DNA of 64,000 nucleotides from an uncultured Methanomassiliicoccus sp. Lineage in GTDB: Archaea; Thermoplasmatota; Thermoplasmata; Methanomassiliicoccales; Methanomassiliicoccaceae. Location: assembly GCA_905202485.1 (NCBI GenBank), contig CAJKRY010000008.1, positions 20,751 to 84,750 on the forward strand, in the 5' to 3' direction. The position numbers and the translations under genes were made by a program. The notes beneath the pieces are model-generated. The model worked only from the letters and a program-made list of their open reading frames with translations, was not told the origin of the DNA and ran no database searches. This document shows positions 8,433 to 17,002 of the stretch, piece by piece. The stretch's first letter is position 1; every line of letters starts with the position of its first letter.

Positions 8433-9719
8433 ATGCAGATACAAAAAAGTATTGCGGCAATTATCATTGTTGCAGTCATTGTAGTTGCGGGCGTTGGAGT
8501 ATATTTCTTCACTTCAGGCTCTGAAAATGATGAACCTAACACTGCAAATACTGATTTTGCCGGGCAGGAAATTGTGCCTGTGGACAACTTGGACAATGGC
8601 ATAGTTGCTGTAGGCCAAGACAGCTTTAGATGGATGACTTATTTCGGACTGGCTGACAAGTGTGTTATGGTGGATCAGAATGATATGACTAACTACTTAG
8701 GAAAAACATTCATGTATGTCGGCCGTGCAGAAGTCAATATTGATGGAGCAGATTCTGCAAAGTTAACAAATGATGACCCAGCAAGGAAATACTTCACGCA
8801 TTCTAACTGTGCTATTACTTCCGACGACGTGAAGACAATAATTGAACTTAAACCATCAATTATGGTAGTTCCTGTTGGATTTTACACAGATTACCGTAAC
8901 GAAATGGCAGCAATAGAAAAAGCTGGTATTAACACACTTGCAATTGGATACATTTACACATTCCTTGATTCAAAAACATTCGCCATCACTGATGACTTAA
9001 ACAAACAGATAGACATTCTTTCAAAAGCCCTTGGACAAGAAAAAAGAGGAAATGAATTAAAAGCCGCTTTTGAAGAGATTGTAAATGATCTTAAAAGCAT
9101 ATCTGGAAATGTAACTGAAAAGAAAACCGCTTACATCGGATCTGTATCATATAACGGAGCTCATGGTATCAACTCATCACTTTCATACTACCTGCCTTTT
9201 GAACTTGCTAATGTAACAAATATCATTGGTGGATCTGCTGATTATGATGGGTCGGGAGTCAAAGAATATTCGGCCTCAACAATTAAAAACGGTATTAAAG
9301 AAGATACAATTCTTTTCGTCGATGCTTCGGGATATTCCGCCAACAATGATAATACGTCTCTGGGAATTCTGAAAATGTTTGAGGGTCACGATGCATATCT
9401 CATCGCCCCATATATCTGGACAGGAATTAACTATGAAAGCGTATTCATTGATGCATATCAAATACTAAGGTATGCTTACGGTGACTCTGTAATCACTGAG
9501 TCCCAGATGAATGAAAAGATTGACCATGTCTATGATCTATTCTTTGGAACTCATGAATCAAACCGCAATATTTCCGAATTTAGTAAATATACTGTTCCGC
9601 TACCAGAAGAAGGAACGACCATCTTTGAAGATATGAATTCTATGTATCAGGTAGCAAAGAAGAACCCAATCTATGGTGAAATATCTATAGATTCCAACGG
9701 AAATATGAGTTACCAATAA
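8433..9719 (+). CDS. ABC transporter substrate-binding lipoprotein-like (iron/cobalamin type)
   Basis: A 428-residue secreted protein with one N-terminal membrane anchor (residues 7-28, IAAIIIVAVIVVAGVGVYFF). The rest has the periplasmic-binding-protein layout of the TroA/FecB/BtuF group, for example DDVKTIIELKPSIMVVPVG, where the hinge helix begins. It should capture a metal chelate at the cell surface for the FecCD permease encoded next (9763) and the ATPase (10863). Siderophore, heme or corrinoid cannot be told apart here. The gene is first in a four-gene operon. Confidence 0.8.
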   Translation: MQIQKSIAAIIIVAVIVVAGVGVYFFTSGSENDEPNTANTDFAGQEIVPVDNLDNGIVAVGQDSFRWMTYFGLADKCVMVDQNDMTNYLGKTFMYVGRAEVNIDGADSAKLTNDDPARKYFTHSNCAITSDDVKTIIELKPSIMVVPVGFYTDYRNEMAAIEKAGINTLAIGYIYTFLDSKTFAITDDLNKQIDILSKALGQEKRGNELKAAFEEIVNDLKSISGNVTEKKTAYIGSVSYNGAHGINSSLSYYLPFELANVTNIIGGSADYDGSGVKEYSASTIKNGIKEDTILFVDASGYSANNDNTSLGILKMFEGHDAYLIAPYIWTGINYESVFIDAYQILRYAYGDSVITESQMNEKIDHVYDLFFGTHESNRNISEFSKYTVPLPEEGTTIFEDMNSMYQVAKKNPIYGEISIDSNGNMSYQ

Positions 9720-9725
9720 ACGATC

Positions 9726-9759
9726 TAATCTCCCTTAGGGAGATTACCCCACGGGTAAT
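9726..9759 (+). promoter_or_regulatory. Overlapping, mutually exclusive hairpins before the permease
   Basis: Hairpin 1 (9726-9746) is a perfect inverted repeat built on TAATCTCCC/GGGAGATTA. Hairpin 2 (9743-9759) is ATTACCC-CAC-GGGTAAT. They share ATTA (9743-9746), so only one can form at a time. Both lie in the 43-bp gap between the binding-protein and permease genes. They may set the ratio of the two products by partial termination, processing or translational control. The structures are seen; the role is inferred. Confidence 0.5.
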
Positions 9760-9762
9760 ATC

Positions 9763-10866
9763 ATGGAAAAATCAGGAATTGAGAAGTTTAAAGAGCACAA
9801 TAGAAAGAAACTGCTGGTGCTAATAGCATTAGCTTTGTCCATCGCAGTATTATTTCTAGTAGTTCTGTATATCAACGCAGACTTAAACTCCTTCTCAAGC
9901 CTGTTTAATATTTTATTTAACAGAGATGATTCATCAGATAGTATTTTAGTTTGGGATCTAGAAATACCAAGAATAATATCAGCAATTCTAGCTGGTTTTG
10001 CACTCGGCATATCTGGAACAGTTATGCAGTGTGTACTCAAGAACCCTCTCGGCTCCCCATACACATTAGGAGTGTCAAATGCAGCTGCATTCGGAGCGTC
10101 AGTAGGAATAGTACTCCTTGGCGGAGGAATCATCACCGGCCAGAGTGTAGCTACAATTACCATTAATGATCCATACATAGTCGCAATAAGTGCATTTATA
10201 TGGTCAATGGTAGCAACCGGCGTAATAATTCTGCTGGTTAAAGTTACTAAGGTAAGTCCAGAGACCATGGTTTTAGCAGGAGTCGCCCTGAGTTCCATTT
10301 TCTCAGCCGGAATAAGTTTTCTTCAATACATGTATAATGAATATGCACTCTCGACAATTGTATTCTGGCAGTTCGGATCAATGGGAAAGGCTACTTGGGA
10401 AGAGCTCGGATTAATTTTTATAATTACATTAATAATAATAGTTTATTTCCTTTACAATAGATTGGATTATAATGCACTTGATGTCGGAGACGATGTCGCT
10501 TCTTCGCTGGGAGTAAATGTAAACAGACTCAGATTGGTGTCTCTGTTTGCCGCTGCCCTGCTGACTGCAGTAATCGTTTCATTTATGGGCATAGTTGCAT
10601 TCATCGGTTTACTGGGTCCGCACATAGTCAGAAGGCTGATAGGAAACGATCACCGCTACCTGTTGCCAGGCTCGATGTTTATGGGTGCTCTGATTCTCTT
10701 AGTTTCAGACTGCATCGGGCAGAATCTAATGGACTTTACTTTACCAGTAGGAATTATTACTTCATTTCTGGGCGGACCGTTGTTCCTGTACCTGCTGATC
10801 AGGGGATACAGAAAAAAGAAGATCGATATCCGCAAACTGATATCTGCAAAAGGAGGTTCTAAATGA
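9763..10866 (+). CDS. FecCD-family ABC importer permease
   Basis: A 367-residue polytopic protein with about ten helices and the FecCD signatures RIISAILAGFALGISGTVMQ near residue 68 and GIVAFIGLLGPHIVRRLIG near 275, the loop that contacts the ATPase. It forms the membrane channel for the substrate delivered by the upstream binding protein. Its last codons overlap the ATPase start by 4 bp (ATGA), so the two are translationally coupled. Confidence 0.92.
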   Translation: MEKSGIEKFKEHNRKKLLVLIALALSIAVLFLVVLYINADLNSFSSLFNILFNRDDSSDSILVWDLEIPRIISAILAGFALGISGTVMQCVLKNPLGSPYTLGVSNAAAFGASVGIVLLGGGIITGQSVATITINDPYIVAISAFIWSMVATGVIILLVKVTKVSPETMVLAGVALSSIFSAGISFLQYMYNEYALSTIVFWQFGSMGKATWEELGLIFIITLIIIVYFLYNRLDYNALDVGDDVASSLGVNVNRLRLVSLFAAALLTAVIVSFMGIVAFIGLLGPHIVRRLIGNDHRYLLPGSMFMGALILLVSDCIGQNLMDFTLPVGIITSFLGGPLFLYLLIRGYRKKKIDIRKLISAKGGSK

Positions 10867-11678
10867 GCCTGCTTGAAGTGAAGTCTGTAAGGTTTGCTTA
10901 TGATGATGAAAGGGAGATTCTCAAAGACATAAGCTTTGATGCAGATCACAACAATATTATTTCCATATTAGGACCAAACGGTACAGGTAAGACAACTCTG
11001 CTGAAATGCATTTGCAATATTCACAGACCTTCATCTGGAGAGATCATCATCGATGGAACAGACATTCTCAGTCTCTCCTCAAGAGAGCTGGCTAAAAGAG
11101 TTGCATATGTTCCTCAGAAAACATACACTTCCAGAATTACGGTGTTTGATTCAATACTCATAGGAAGACGCCCGCATATTGAATGGGCAACTACACAGAA
11201 AGATGTGGAGATTGCCTGGAGTGTCATTGAATCACTTGGATTGAGTGATCTTTCTTTAAAATACGTGGATGAGATCAGCGGCGGAGAGTTTCAAAAGGTA
11301 CAGATCGGAAGGGCAATCACTCAAGAACCCAAACTATTGATCCTTGATGAACCGTCGAATAATCTAGACATAGCAAATCAACACATTACGATGAGAATGA
11401 TCAATCATGTTGTGAGAGAGCACGGCCTCTGCACAATAATGACCATGCACGACATTAATCTGGCAACATATTATTCCGATAAATTTCTCTTCATTAAAGA
11501 TGGGGAGTTGATCGCATACGGCGGCAAGGAAGTGATTACTCCAGAAATCATTCAGACAGTATACGGCATAGACGTCGATGTGCTTGATTACAACGGGCAG
11601 CCGCTGGTTGTCCCGAAAAAAGATCAACCACAGTATGACGGGCTTGTGCCGGCGGGAATAGGCGGATATAATGACTAA
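10863..11678 (+). CDS. ABC importer ATPase (FecE/BtuD type)
   Basis: A 271-residue ABC ATPase. Walker A is GPNGTGKTTLL near residue 38, the Q-loop is in VPQKTYTS, the signature is ISGGEFQKVQIGRA near 140, and Walker B is LLILDEPSNNLD, followed by the H-loop TMHDINLA. It powers import with the FecCD permease. It overlaps the permease by 4 bp and the next methyltransferase gene by 8 bp, so all belong to one operon. Confidence 0.93.
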   Translation: MSLLEVKSVRFAYDDEREILKDISFDADHNNIISILGPNGTGKTTLLKCICNIHRPSSGEIIIDGTDILSLSSRELAKRVAYVPQKTYTSRITVFDSILIGRRPHIEWATTQKDVEIAWSVIESLGLSDLSLKYVDEISGGEFQKVQIGRAITQEPKLLILDEPSNNLDIANQHITMRMINHVVREHGLCTIMTMHDINLATYYSDKFLFIKDGELIAYGGKEVITPEIIQTVYGIDVDVLDYNGQPLVVPKKDQPQYDGLVPAGIGGYND

Positions 11679-12453
11679 ACAGGCACCATTTCAAGGAGAG
11701 AACATGACTCCTCAGCAGGTGATTGAATTCTGGAACAATTATGCAGACAATTACACATCGTTTCAGCAGGGAGATATGCCTGAAAGAATAATCGAACGTT
11801 TATTTGAAACAGAAGTGCTAAAGCCAGACTATTCTGTTTTAGAAGTAGGATCTGGACCTGGAACGTATTCGCTAAGATTAGCGCCGAATGTCAGAATTTT
11901 AACATGCATGGATTCGTCTGAAAATATGCTGGATATTCTTTTTAAGTCTGTAAAAGAAAAAGAATACACCAATGTTGAAAGGTTCTTGGCAGACTGGAAT
12001 AAATATACTCCAAAAAAAGGCTACGATGCCTGCATTGCAACACTATGTCCCGGCTCCGGGTCTGAAGAATCACTGATAAGAATGGAAAGATCAGCTCGCA
12101 GAAGCTGCATCATCGTGTCTTGGTATGCCAATCATGGAGATGACCTAAATGAAAAAATCTGGAAAGAACTTGGACGAGATTATTCATACGACATCAGAAA
12201 AAGCACAGGAGTTCAAGACTGGCTCAGAGAAAACGGACGTGAGTTCAAGTTAGAGATGTTCAACACTCGCATAATTCAAGATGTTCCTCTAACAGAGATA
12301 ATAAAACGTGAAAAATCAGCATTTAAAGCATATGGACAGAAAGATGTTGAAGACATTATTATAAAACTGCTTGAGCCCTGTACAAAAGACGGAATAGTAC
12401 ATTTCGATCATCTCAACGAAATGAAACTGATTTACTGGAAGCCAGCAGAATGA
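11671..12453 (+). CDS. Class I SAM-dependent methyltransferase in ABC-importer operon
   Basis: A 260-residue protein with the SAM-binding motif I VLEVGSGPGTYSLRLA near residue 55. The preceding helix FWNNYADNYT is typical of small-molecule methyltransferases. It overlaps the ATPase gene by 8 bp. Corrinoid or metal-chelate importers in methylotrophic archaea are often linked to methyltransferases, so it may modify the imported ligand, but nothing in the sequence names a substrate. The start could also be the ATG at 11704, which better matches the conserved N-terminus. Confidence 0.75.
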   Translation: MTKQAPFQGENMTPQQVIEFWNNYADNYTSFQQGDMPERIIERLFETEVLKPDYSVLEVGSGPGTYSLRLAPNVRILTCMDSSENMLDILFKSVKEKEYTNVERFLADWNKYTPKKGYDACIATLCPGSGSEESLIRMERSARRSCIIVSWYANHGDDLNEKIWKELGRDYSYDIRKSTGVQDWLRENGREFKLEMFNTRIIQDVPLTEIIKREKSAFKAYGQKDVEDIIIKLLEPCTKDGIVHFDHLNEMKLIYWKPAE

Positions 12454-12491
12454 AAGAAAAAGTAATGCGGTAACCCGCACTACAAACTTGT

Positions 12492-13259
12492 TTATCCGAT
12501 GTAACGGAGATCTTCCTGAGGAGCTTCATCAAGCTGAGGGGTCTCCATTTCTTTAAGTTTGGAAGCGATTTCATCGATTTGTTCTGCTTTGCTTTCAAGA
12601 TCTGTGAAATCAATTTCAACATTTAGTAAGGAAGCTAAGATCCTGAGAACTGCTTCGGCTCCTTTCGGATCTACAAAGTAACCGGAAGTCTCTCCCATCA
12701 AGCAGACAGCTTCCATACCATAGATCGTTCCTAGTCCGAGCAATAATCCGCTGGCACCAACTATTCCAGAACCTGGTTCCCCTTTAGAAAATACAACACC
12801 CTTCTCCTTCATTTCTTCAACTAATTCCAAAGAAGTTGCAGCTCCGAGAACTCTGGGATCGTCAAGAATCTTACCGACTCCATAGCCTCCGAGAGTGTAG
12901 ATTCTTTTAACATTATATTTCATAGCTACCTGAAGAAGGTAGTCGGAAATGTCGTACTGTCCTTCTGGAGTAAGACCCTGAAAGTCTCCGACGACAATTA
13001 ACAAATCAGGATGGCTGCCGTCTTCTGATTTTGAGTAATAAATCTCATTGTTTACTAACTTAGCAACACCGTCATCATCAAGAACTACTTGTGGAGGAAA
13101 ATGAACAGAGTAGATGTCAGCGAATTTTACAGCCTTCAACTGATCCAATAAATGCTCCGCAGCTAATTTTCCTACATTGCCCACGCCTGGTAATCCCTCA
13201 ATGAGGATCGGGTCAGTAAGATTGGGCTCTTCGTGGATAACTGATTTAATTTTTTCCAT
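12492..13259 (-). CDS. PAC2-family proteasome assembly chaperone
   Basis: A roughly 255-residue PAC2 protein with the characteristic glycine-rich segments ILIEGLPGVGNVGKLAAEHL near residue 20 and TLGGYGVG near 130. Archaeal homologues (PbaB-like) bind 20S proteasome alpha rings and act as assembly chaperones or activators. The ATG at 13259 is preferred over the GTG three codons upstream; either way the start lies inside the 3' end of nop10, indicating coupling. It is the last gene of the L44e-S27e-aIF2a-Nop10 operon. Confidence 0.85.
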   Translation of the reverse strand: MEKIKSVIHEEPNLTDPILIEGLPGVGNVGKLAAEHLLDQLKAVKFADIYSVHFPPQVVLDDDGVAKLVNNEIYYSKSEDGSHPDLLIVVGDFQGLTPEGQYDISDYLLQVAMKYNVKRIYTLGGYGVGKILDDPRVLGAATSLELVEEMKEKGVVFSKGEPGSGIVGASGLLLGLGTIYGMEAVCLMGETSGYFVDPKGAEAVLRILASLLNVEIDFTDLESKAEQIDEIASKLKEMETPQLDEAPQEDLRYIG

Positions 13260-13422
13260 AAACACCACACTCTTTTCTCAATCGTCTGCGGTACTCACCA
13301 TATCTGTCCTCGGGTGAGTATCTGGGAGGAATTGGAACGTCTGTCTTTTTCCCGCATCGAGGGCATATATCATAAAGCGTGTATTCAGAACAATCCTGAC
13401 ATTTCCTCAATTGCGTTTTCAT
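13246..13422 (-). CDS. nop10: H/ACA RNP protein Nop10
   Basis: A 58-residue protein beginning MKTQLRKCQDCSEYTL, with the zinc ribbon completed by DICPRCGKKT and the Nop10 tail PIPPRYSPEDRYGEYRR. It is a core subunit of archaeal H/ACA particles that guide pseudouridine formation in rRNA with Cbf5, Gar1 and L7Ae. It sits 15 bp after the aIF2-alpha gene, the usual archaeal order, and overlaps the PAC2 start. Every conserved residue I expect is present. Confidence 0.93.
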   Translation of the reverse strand: MKTQLRKCQDCSEYTLYDICPRCGKKTDVPIPPRYSPEDRYGEYRRRLRKECGVYGKN

Positions 13423-13437
13423 GTTCCACCAAAAAAA

Positions 13438-14223
13438 TTACTTAGCATCACGGTGGAATACTGCTTTTCCTCCAGACGAGTTGAGCATATCCACAACAGT
13501 TGCAGTTACGAGTTTCATATCTTCTTCTGCAGTCTTATAGTCAACTGCTTCCACAACAACGCGGTACCTAGGAGCACCTATATACTGTATCTTGACTTGT
13601 TCTGTAGATGCTGCAATACCCGCCATAAGAGCGTCTTTGATGTAATCCACACCATTGGGCAGGGGGCAAACCAATTCCAGTGTACCGCTGATTTGAACGA
13701 GTGAAGGGGTTACATTTTCTTTAGCAACTTCTACAAATGCATCCATCCAATCTCCTTCAAATCCTTCTTCTGTAAGAGATTCTGGATGTACTGCTATCTG
13801 TTCAAATGAGCCATACAATGTCCCAAAGACTTCAATCAGATCATAGCCAAATTCATCATAGCAGGATTCCTTGGTTCTGCCCAGACGCTCAGCGACAATC
13901 TCAAGAAGTTTGTCTGCCTTGTTTTCATTTTTCCATTGCTGGATCTTTTCTCTTTTTTGATGTTCATTGACGGATTTAAGTGAGAGGTCAATGTGGCCTT
14001 TCGAGGAGTCTACTCCAAGAACTTTACACACGATTTTCTGCCCTTCGCGGACATAATCACGTATATATTTTACCCAGCCAGTAGCGACATCCCTGATGTG
14101 AATGAAACCTTCTTTGTTATCGTACTCATCAAGTGATACGAAAGCACCGAAGTTCTTAACGCTTTGAACTGTGCAAACGACTAATTCGCTTTCTTCAGGG
14201 AATTCGCTAGTGCGGGCGGCCAT
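13438..14223 (-). CDS. eif2a: Translation initiation factor aIF2, alpha subunit
   Basis: A 261-residue protein. Residues 12-85 form an S1 RNA-binding domain (VCTVQSVKNFGAFVSLDEY, then KVLGVDSSKGHIDLSLK). A helical middle domain and a C-terminal alpha/beta domain follow. With the beta and gamma subunits it delivers Met-tRNAi to the small ribosomal subunit. The start lies 2 bp after the S27e stop. Confidence 0.95.
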   Translation of the reverse strand: MAARTSEFPEESELVVCTVQSVKNFGAFVSLDEYDNKEGFIHIRDVATGWVKYIRDYVREGQKIVCKVLGVDSSKGHIDLSLKSVNEHQKREKIQQWKNENKADKLLEIVAERLGRTKESCYDEFGYDLIEVFGTLYGSFEQIAVHPESLTEEGFEGDWMDAFVEVAKENVTPSLVQISGTLELVCPLPNGVDYIKDALMAGIAASTEQVKIQYIGAPRYRVVVEAVDYKTAEEDMKLVTATVVDMLNSSGGKAVFHRDAK

Positions 14224-14225
14224 TC

Positions 14226-14414
14226 TTAATCAACTACCTCAATTAATTCTCCGCGCAATTCACCAGCGCCACCTTTTGATTTTACAAGGGTGGAACCGCA
14301 CACGTTGCAGCTTACGTTCATGGCAGGGTTTTTGAAAACGATCTGCTCGTTGCTGCAGTCCGCGCATCTAACTTTAATGAATTTTCCAGTATGTACGTCA
14401 GCCATATCATTCAC
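14226..14414 (-). CDS. rps27e: 30S ribosomal protein S27e
   Basis: A 62-residue zinc-ribbon protein, with FIKVRCADCSNEQIVF and VSCNVCGSTLV giving the four cysteines. An in-frame ATG at 14405 is an alternative start; an AGGAGTG ribosome site lies just upstream. It overlaps the L44e gene by 4 bp in the standard archaeal operon. Confidence 0.95.
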   Translation of the reverse strand: MNDMADVHTGKFIKVRCADCSNEQIVFKNPAMNVSCNVCGSTLVKSKGGAGELRGELIEVVD

Positions 14415-14689
14415 TCCTGAAGTTCAAACTTCTTTGATCTGAAGCATGGTCTCTGGTGAGCTTTCTTGCAGACTTTGCATCTGTAACGCAGGGAGATTCT
14501 CTTTGTTGGTTTTTCTCTTCCTTCTGGCTTAGGCCTTGGGAATCCACCATATCCTGATGTGACCTTTCTGAATCTCCTCTGACCCCATTTTCGCTCACTA
14601 GCTTTCTTTTTCTTCACTCTCTCTACTTCGTGGTCAGTATGGACCTTGCAGTTGGGACAGTAGGTTTTAATCGTGTGAGGCATCTTCAT
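14411..14689 (-). CDS. rpl44e: 50S ribosomal protein L44e
   Basis: A 92-residue protein starting MKMPHTIKTYCPNCKVHTDH, with the second zinc-knuckle half RYRCKVCKKAHQR near the C-terminus. Archaeal L44e proteins usually begin MKMP, and AAGGTG lies five bases before this ATG, so 14689 is chosen. It is the first gene of the five-gene translation operon. Confidence 0.95.
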   Translation of the reverse strand: MKMPHTIKTYCPNCKVHTDHEVERVKKKKASERKWGQRRFRKVTSGYGGFPRPKPEGREKPTKRISLRYRCKVCKKAHQRPCFRSKKFELQE

Positions 14690-15023
14690 GCAAACACCTT
14701 GTTAATGTAATCTTATGCGACATCCTCACCATTGATTCTCAGTTAAGAGACGTGAAAGGCTGTCATAGCAGAGCATAATGTCTGCTTCTTCTATGTGAAC
14801 ATATCCTACTACTTAAGCATTTTTCCAAGTCATTAGGCGCTGGGAAAAAGAGAATAAACAGAATATTTACCAAGAGCAGGCTGGACTGTTCACACTGCAG
14901 ATAGACAATCCAATAGAAATACAATTGCCGATGATGTGTTTGGAATATTATGAAACAACATTTGTATTGCAGCAGAGCAAAACTCAATGTAAAGCAAAGA
15001 TATTAAGAATAATAGGTGATTGA
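14690..15023. other. Divergent intergenic region
   Basis: The region separates the L44e operon (leftward) from a methyltransferase gene (rightward). It contains the ribosome site GGTGAT (15014-15019) for the latter. No convincing TATA box could be fixed for the ribosomal operon. A 74-codon minus-strand frame here has no recognisable features and is not called. Confidence 0.6.
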
Positions 15024-15599
15024 ATGAGTTCTGAACGATTTTCAGCTGAGAATAGGCACAGGCTGCTCAGCGAAGAAAGAATGAAGCTGCAGCCAGCAGA
15101 AGGAATCATCAGCAGAATGAACCTTGAAGAGGATGATGTTGTAGCAGACCTGGGCTGCGGCATCGGTTATGTGTCGATACCTTTATCAAAAAGTGTAAGA
15201 CAAGTGTTGGCAGTAGACAGCCAGCAGATCATGCTGGATGATCTTGCAGCCAGAATTCCTGAAGACCTCAAAGCTAAAATCATCCCAGTTCTGAGCGAGC
15301 TACCAGATCTTCCGTTCGAAGATTCTTCTCTGGACAAAGCGATCATGATCAATGTGGCTCATGAAATACAAGATACTGAAAAAATGGTATCTGAAATAAT
15401 AAGATGCCTCAGAGATGAGGGAGTCTTGACGATTGTAGATTTCAATAAGGTATCTTCATCCTTCGGACCGCCGGTTGAGAAGAGAATACCTCTAGAAAAG
15501 ATGGTCAGTCTGTATAACCCGATGGAGCTTGTCCAGAAAAATGTATTTGACATATATTATCAGATTGATCTGAAGAGTCATAAGAATATGAAGCGGTGA
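15024..15599 (+). CDS. Class I SAM-dependent methyltransferase
   Basis: A 191-residue protein with motif I VVADLGCGIGYVSIPLSKSV near residue 43, the acidic loop VLAVDSQQIMLDDL and motif IV LDKAIMINVAHEI. It resembles UbiE-type or generic small-molecule methyltransferases. It is monocistronic with a clear GGTGAT ribosome site. No substrate can be assigned. Confidence 0.8.
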   Translation: MSSERFSAENRHRLLSEERMKLQPAEGIISRMNLEEDDVVADLGCGIGYVSIPLSKSVRQVLAVDSQQIMLDDLAARIPEDLKAKIIPVLSELPDLPFEDSSLDKAIMINVAHEIQDTEKMVSEIIRCLRDEGVLTIVDFNKVSSSFGPPVEKRIPLEKMVSLYNPMELVQKNVFDIYYQIDLKSHKNMKR

Positions 15600-15959
15600 G
15601 CTTCTAAAAAGTCTGCAATATAATTATCTAGCAGCTTAGGAAAGAGATAGTCAGAATTCAGATACCACGGGAAACATTAGAATCTGCCGAGAAAATATCA
15701 AATGACTTCAAAATAAGCTTCTGAAAAAATATAGACAATTTTGAAAGATCAGGAAGTAAATTGTTCTTCTAGATATATAATTAAATTTCAATTTTAATAA
15801 ATAGTTAGAAAAACGATTTACAACATGCCAATGTTTTTAAAATATCCAACTTAAATTTACGTACATAATACCCTATGGTAGCATATTTTACACTTGTAAA
15901 TGTGTAATGCAATAGAAAAGGATATATAATGCAGGATAAATAGTTGAATTAGATAATTT
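15600..15959. other. AT-rich intergenic region with promoter
   Basis: A 360-bp AT-rich stretch without a supported gene. The only clear element is a TATA box, gatatataat (15921-15930), placed to start transcription 10 or so bases before the ATG at 15960. The rest shows no repeat or hairpin I could support. Confidence 0.6.
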
Positions 15960-16331
15960 ATGAACGAAAGAGGTTTCAGCAAAAAGGATGAGACTCTTGT
16001 AAAGCTTCTCATGCGCACAGGCATGGCGAAAAATGTTGCCAAGACACTGGTATTCCTCAACAAAAAGGAAGAAACAACCTCAGTTGAGATAGAAATATCC
16101 ACTGCACTAAGACAGCCAGAAGTGTCTATTGCAATGCAAGAGCTACGCCACAAAAAGTGGGTCGTTAAGAAAGACATTAAAAAAGAAGGCAAGGGAAGAC
16201 CCGTACATTCCTACAGATTGGCCATTCCATTTGAGAAGATAGTGGAAGTCATCGAGAAGGAAGAAAGGGCAAAAATAGATGATATTGAGAGCAACATCCA
16301 GGCCCTCAAAAAAGCTACTGACACTCAGTAA
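15960..16331 (+). CDS. Winged-helix transcriptional regulator (archaeal)
   Basis: A 123-residue protein with a winged-helix domain: TSVEIEISTALRQPEVSIAM looks like the helix-turn-helix and KKEGKGRPVHSYRLA like the wing. A C-terminal helix follows (ERAKIDDIESNIQALKK). It resembles the widespread archaeal HTH regulators related to TrmB/ArsR. It is preceded by a strong TATA box and a very short leader. Its 3' end overlaps the convergent rpiA by 7 bp. Targets are unknown. Confidence 0.75.
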   Translation: MNERGFSKKDETLVKLLMRTGMAKNVAKTLVFLNKKEETTSVEIEISTALRQPEVSIAMQELRHKKWVVKKDIKKEGKGRPVHSYRLAIPFEKIVEVIEKEERAKIDDIESNIQALKKATDTQ

Positions 16332-17002
16332 GCTTTCTTCTCTAAAACCCTTGTTTCACTCTCTGTCCCTATGACCACGTGTGATGCGAGGTCAAGGAAC
16401 AACCCATTTTCAACCACCCCGGGAATGGAGTTCAGTTTAAGCTCCAAACCGTGTGGATCAGAGATTCCGCTGAATTTACAATCATAGATAAAGTTGCCAT
16501 TGTCTGTAACAAACGGAGAATCAGACCCTCTGAGCTGGGCAGAGCAGCCTAATTTTTCAATAGATTCCTTTGTTTTCTTGTGACTGAACTTAGTAACTTC
16601 CACAGGCAGCGAGACGCGGGTTCCCAGCTGATTAACGATTTTAGACTCATCAACAATGATTATTTCTTTTTTAGAGTAATAAGCAACGATCTTCTCTCTC
16701 AGCAGAGCACCGCCGAGACCCTTGATTAAATCAAAGTTGGGGTCTACCTCATCGGCACCGTCGATTGTTAAATCAATTCTGTCTACACATTCCAGCTCAG
16801 TAAGAGGGATGTTCAGAGACTTTGCCTGTTTTTCAGTTTCAATGGAAGTCGGAATACCGACCAAATCATATCCGGCTGCCACAAGCTTTCCGATCTCATC
16901 CACGGCGAATTTTGTGGTCGAACCGGTTCCGAGACCCAAAATCATTCCGTCTTTCACATATTCTACAGCCTTCTTAGCGGCCTTGATCTTCAGTTCACTC
17001 AT
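16325..17002 (-). CDS. rpiA: Ribose-5-phosphate isomerase A
   Basis: Interconverts ribulose 5-phosphate and ribose 5-phosphate. The RpiA motifs are GLGTGSTTKFAVDEIG near residue 20, DGADEVDPNFDLIKG near 80 and GGALLREKIV near 96. The start is placed at the ATG at 17002 (MSELKIKAAKKA), which overlaps the stop of the upstream creatininase-family gene by 8 bp; an 11-codon upstream extension is unlikely. Confidence 0.95.
   Translation of the reverse strand: MSELKIKAAKKAVEYVKDGMILGLGTGSTTKFAVDEIGKLVAAGYDLVGIPTSIETEKQAKSLNIPLTELECVDRIDLTIDGADEVDPNFDLIKGLGGALLREKIVAYYSKKEIIIVDESKIVNQLGTRVSLPVEVTKFSHKKTKESIEKLGCSAQLRGSDSPFVTDNGNFIYDCKFSGISDPHGLELKLNSIPGVVENGLFLDLASHVVIGTESETRVLEKKAY

Noticed and set aside
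9744..10298. Minus-strand 184-codon frame
   Set aside because: Antisense to the FecCD permease, which has clear family motifs.
14763..14987. 74-codon minus-strand frame
   Set aside because: No ribosome site, no domain, biased composition; lies in the promoter region of two operons.
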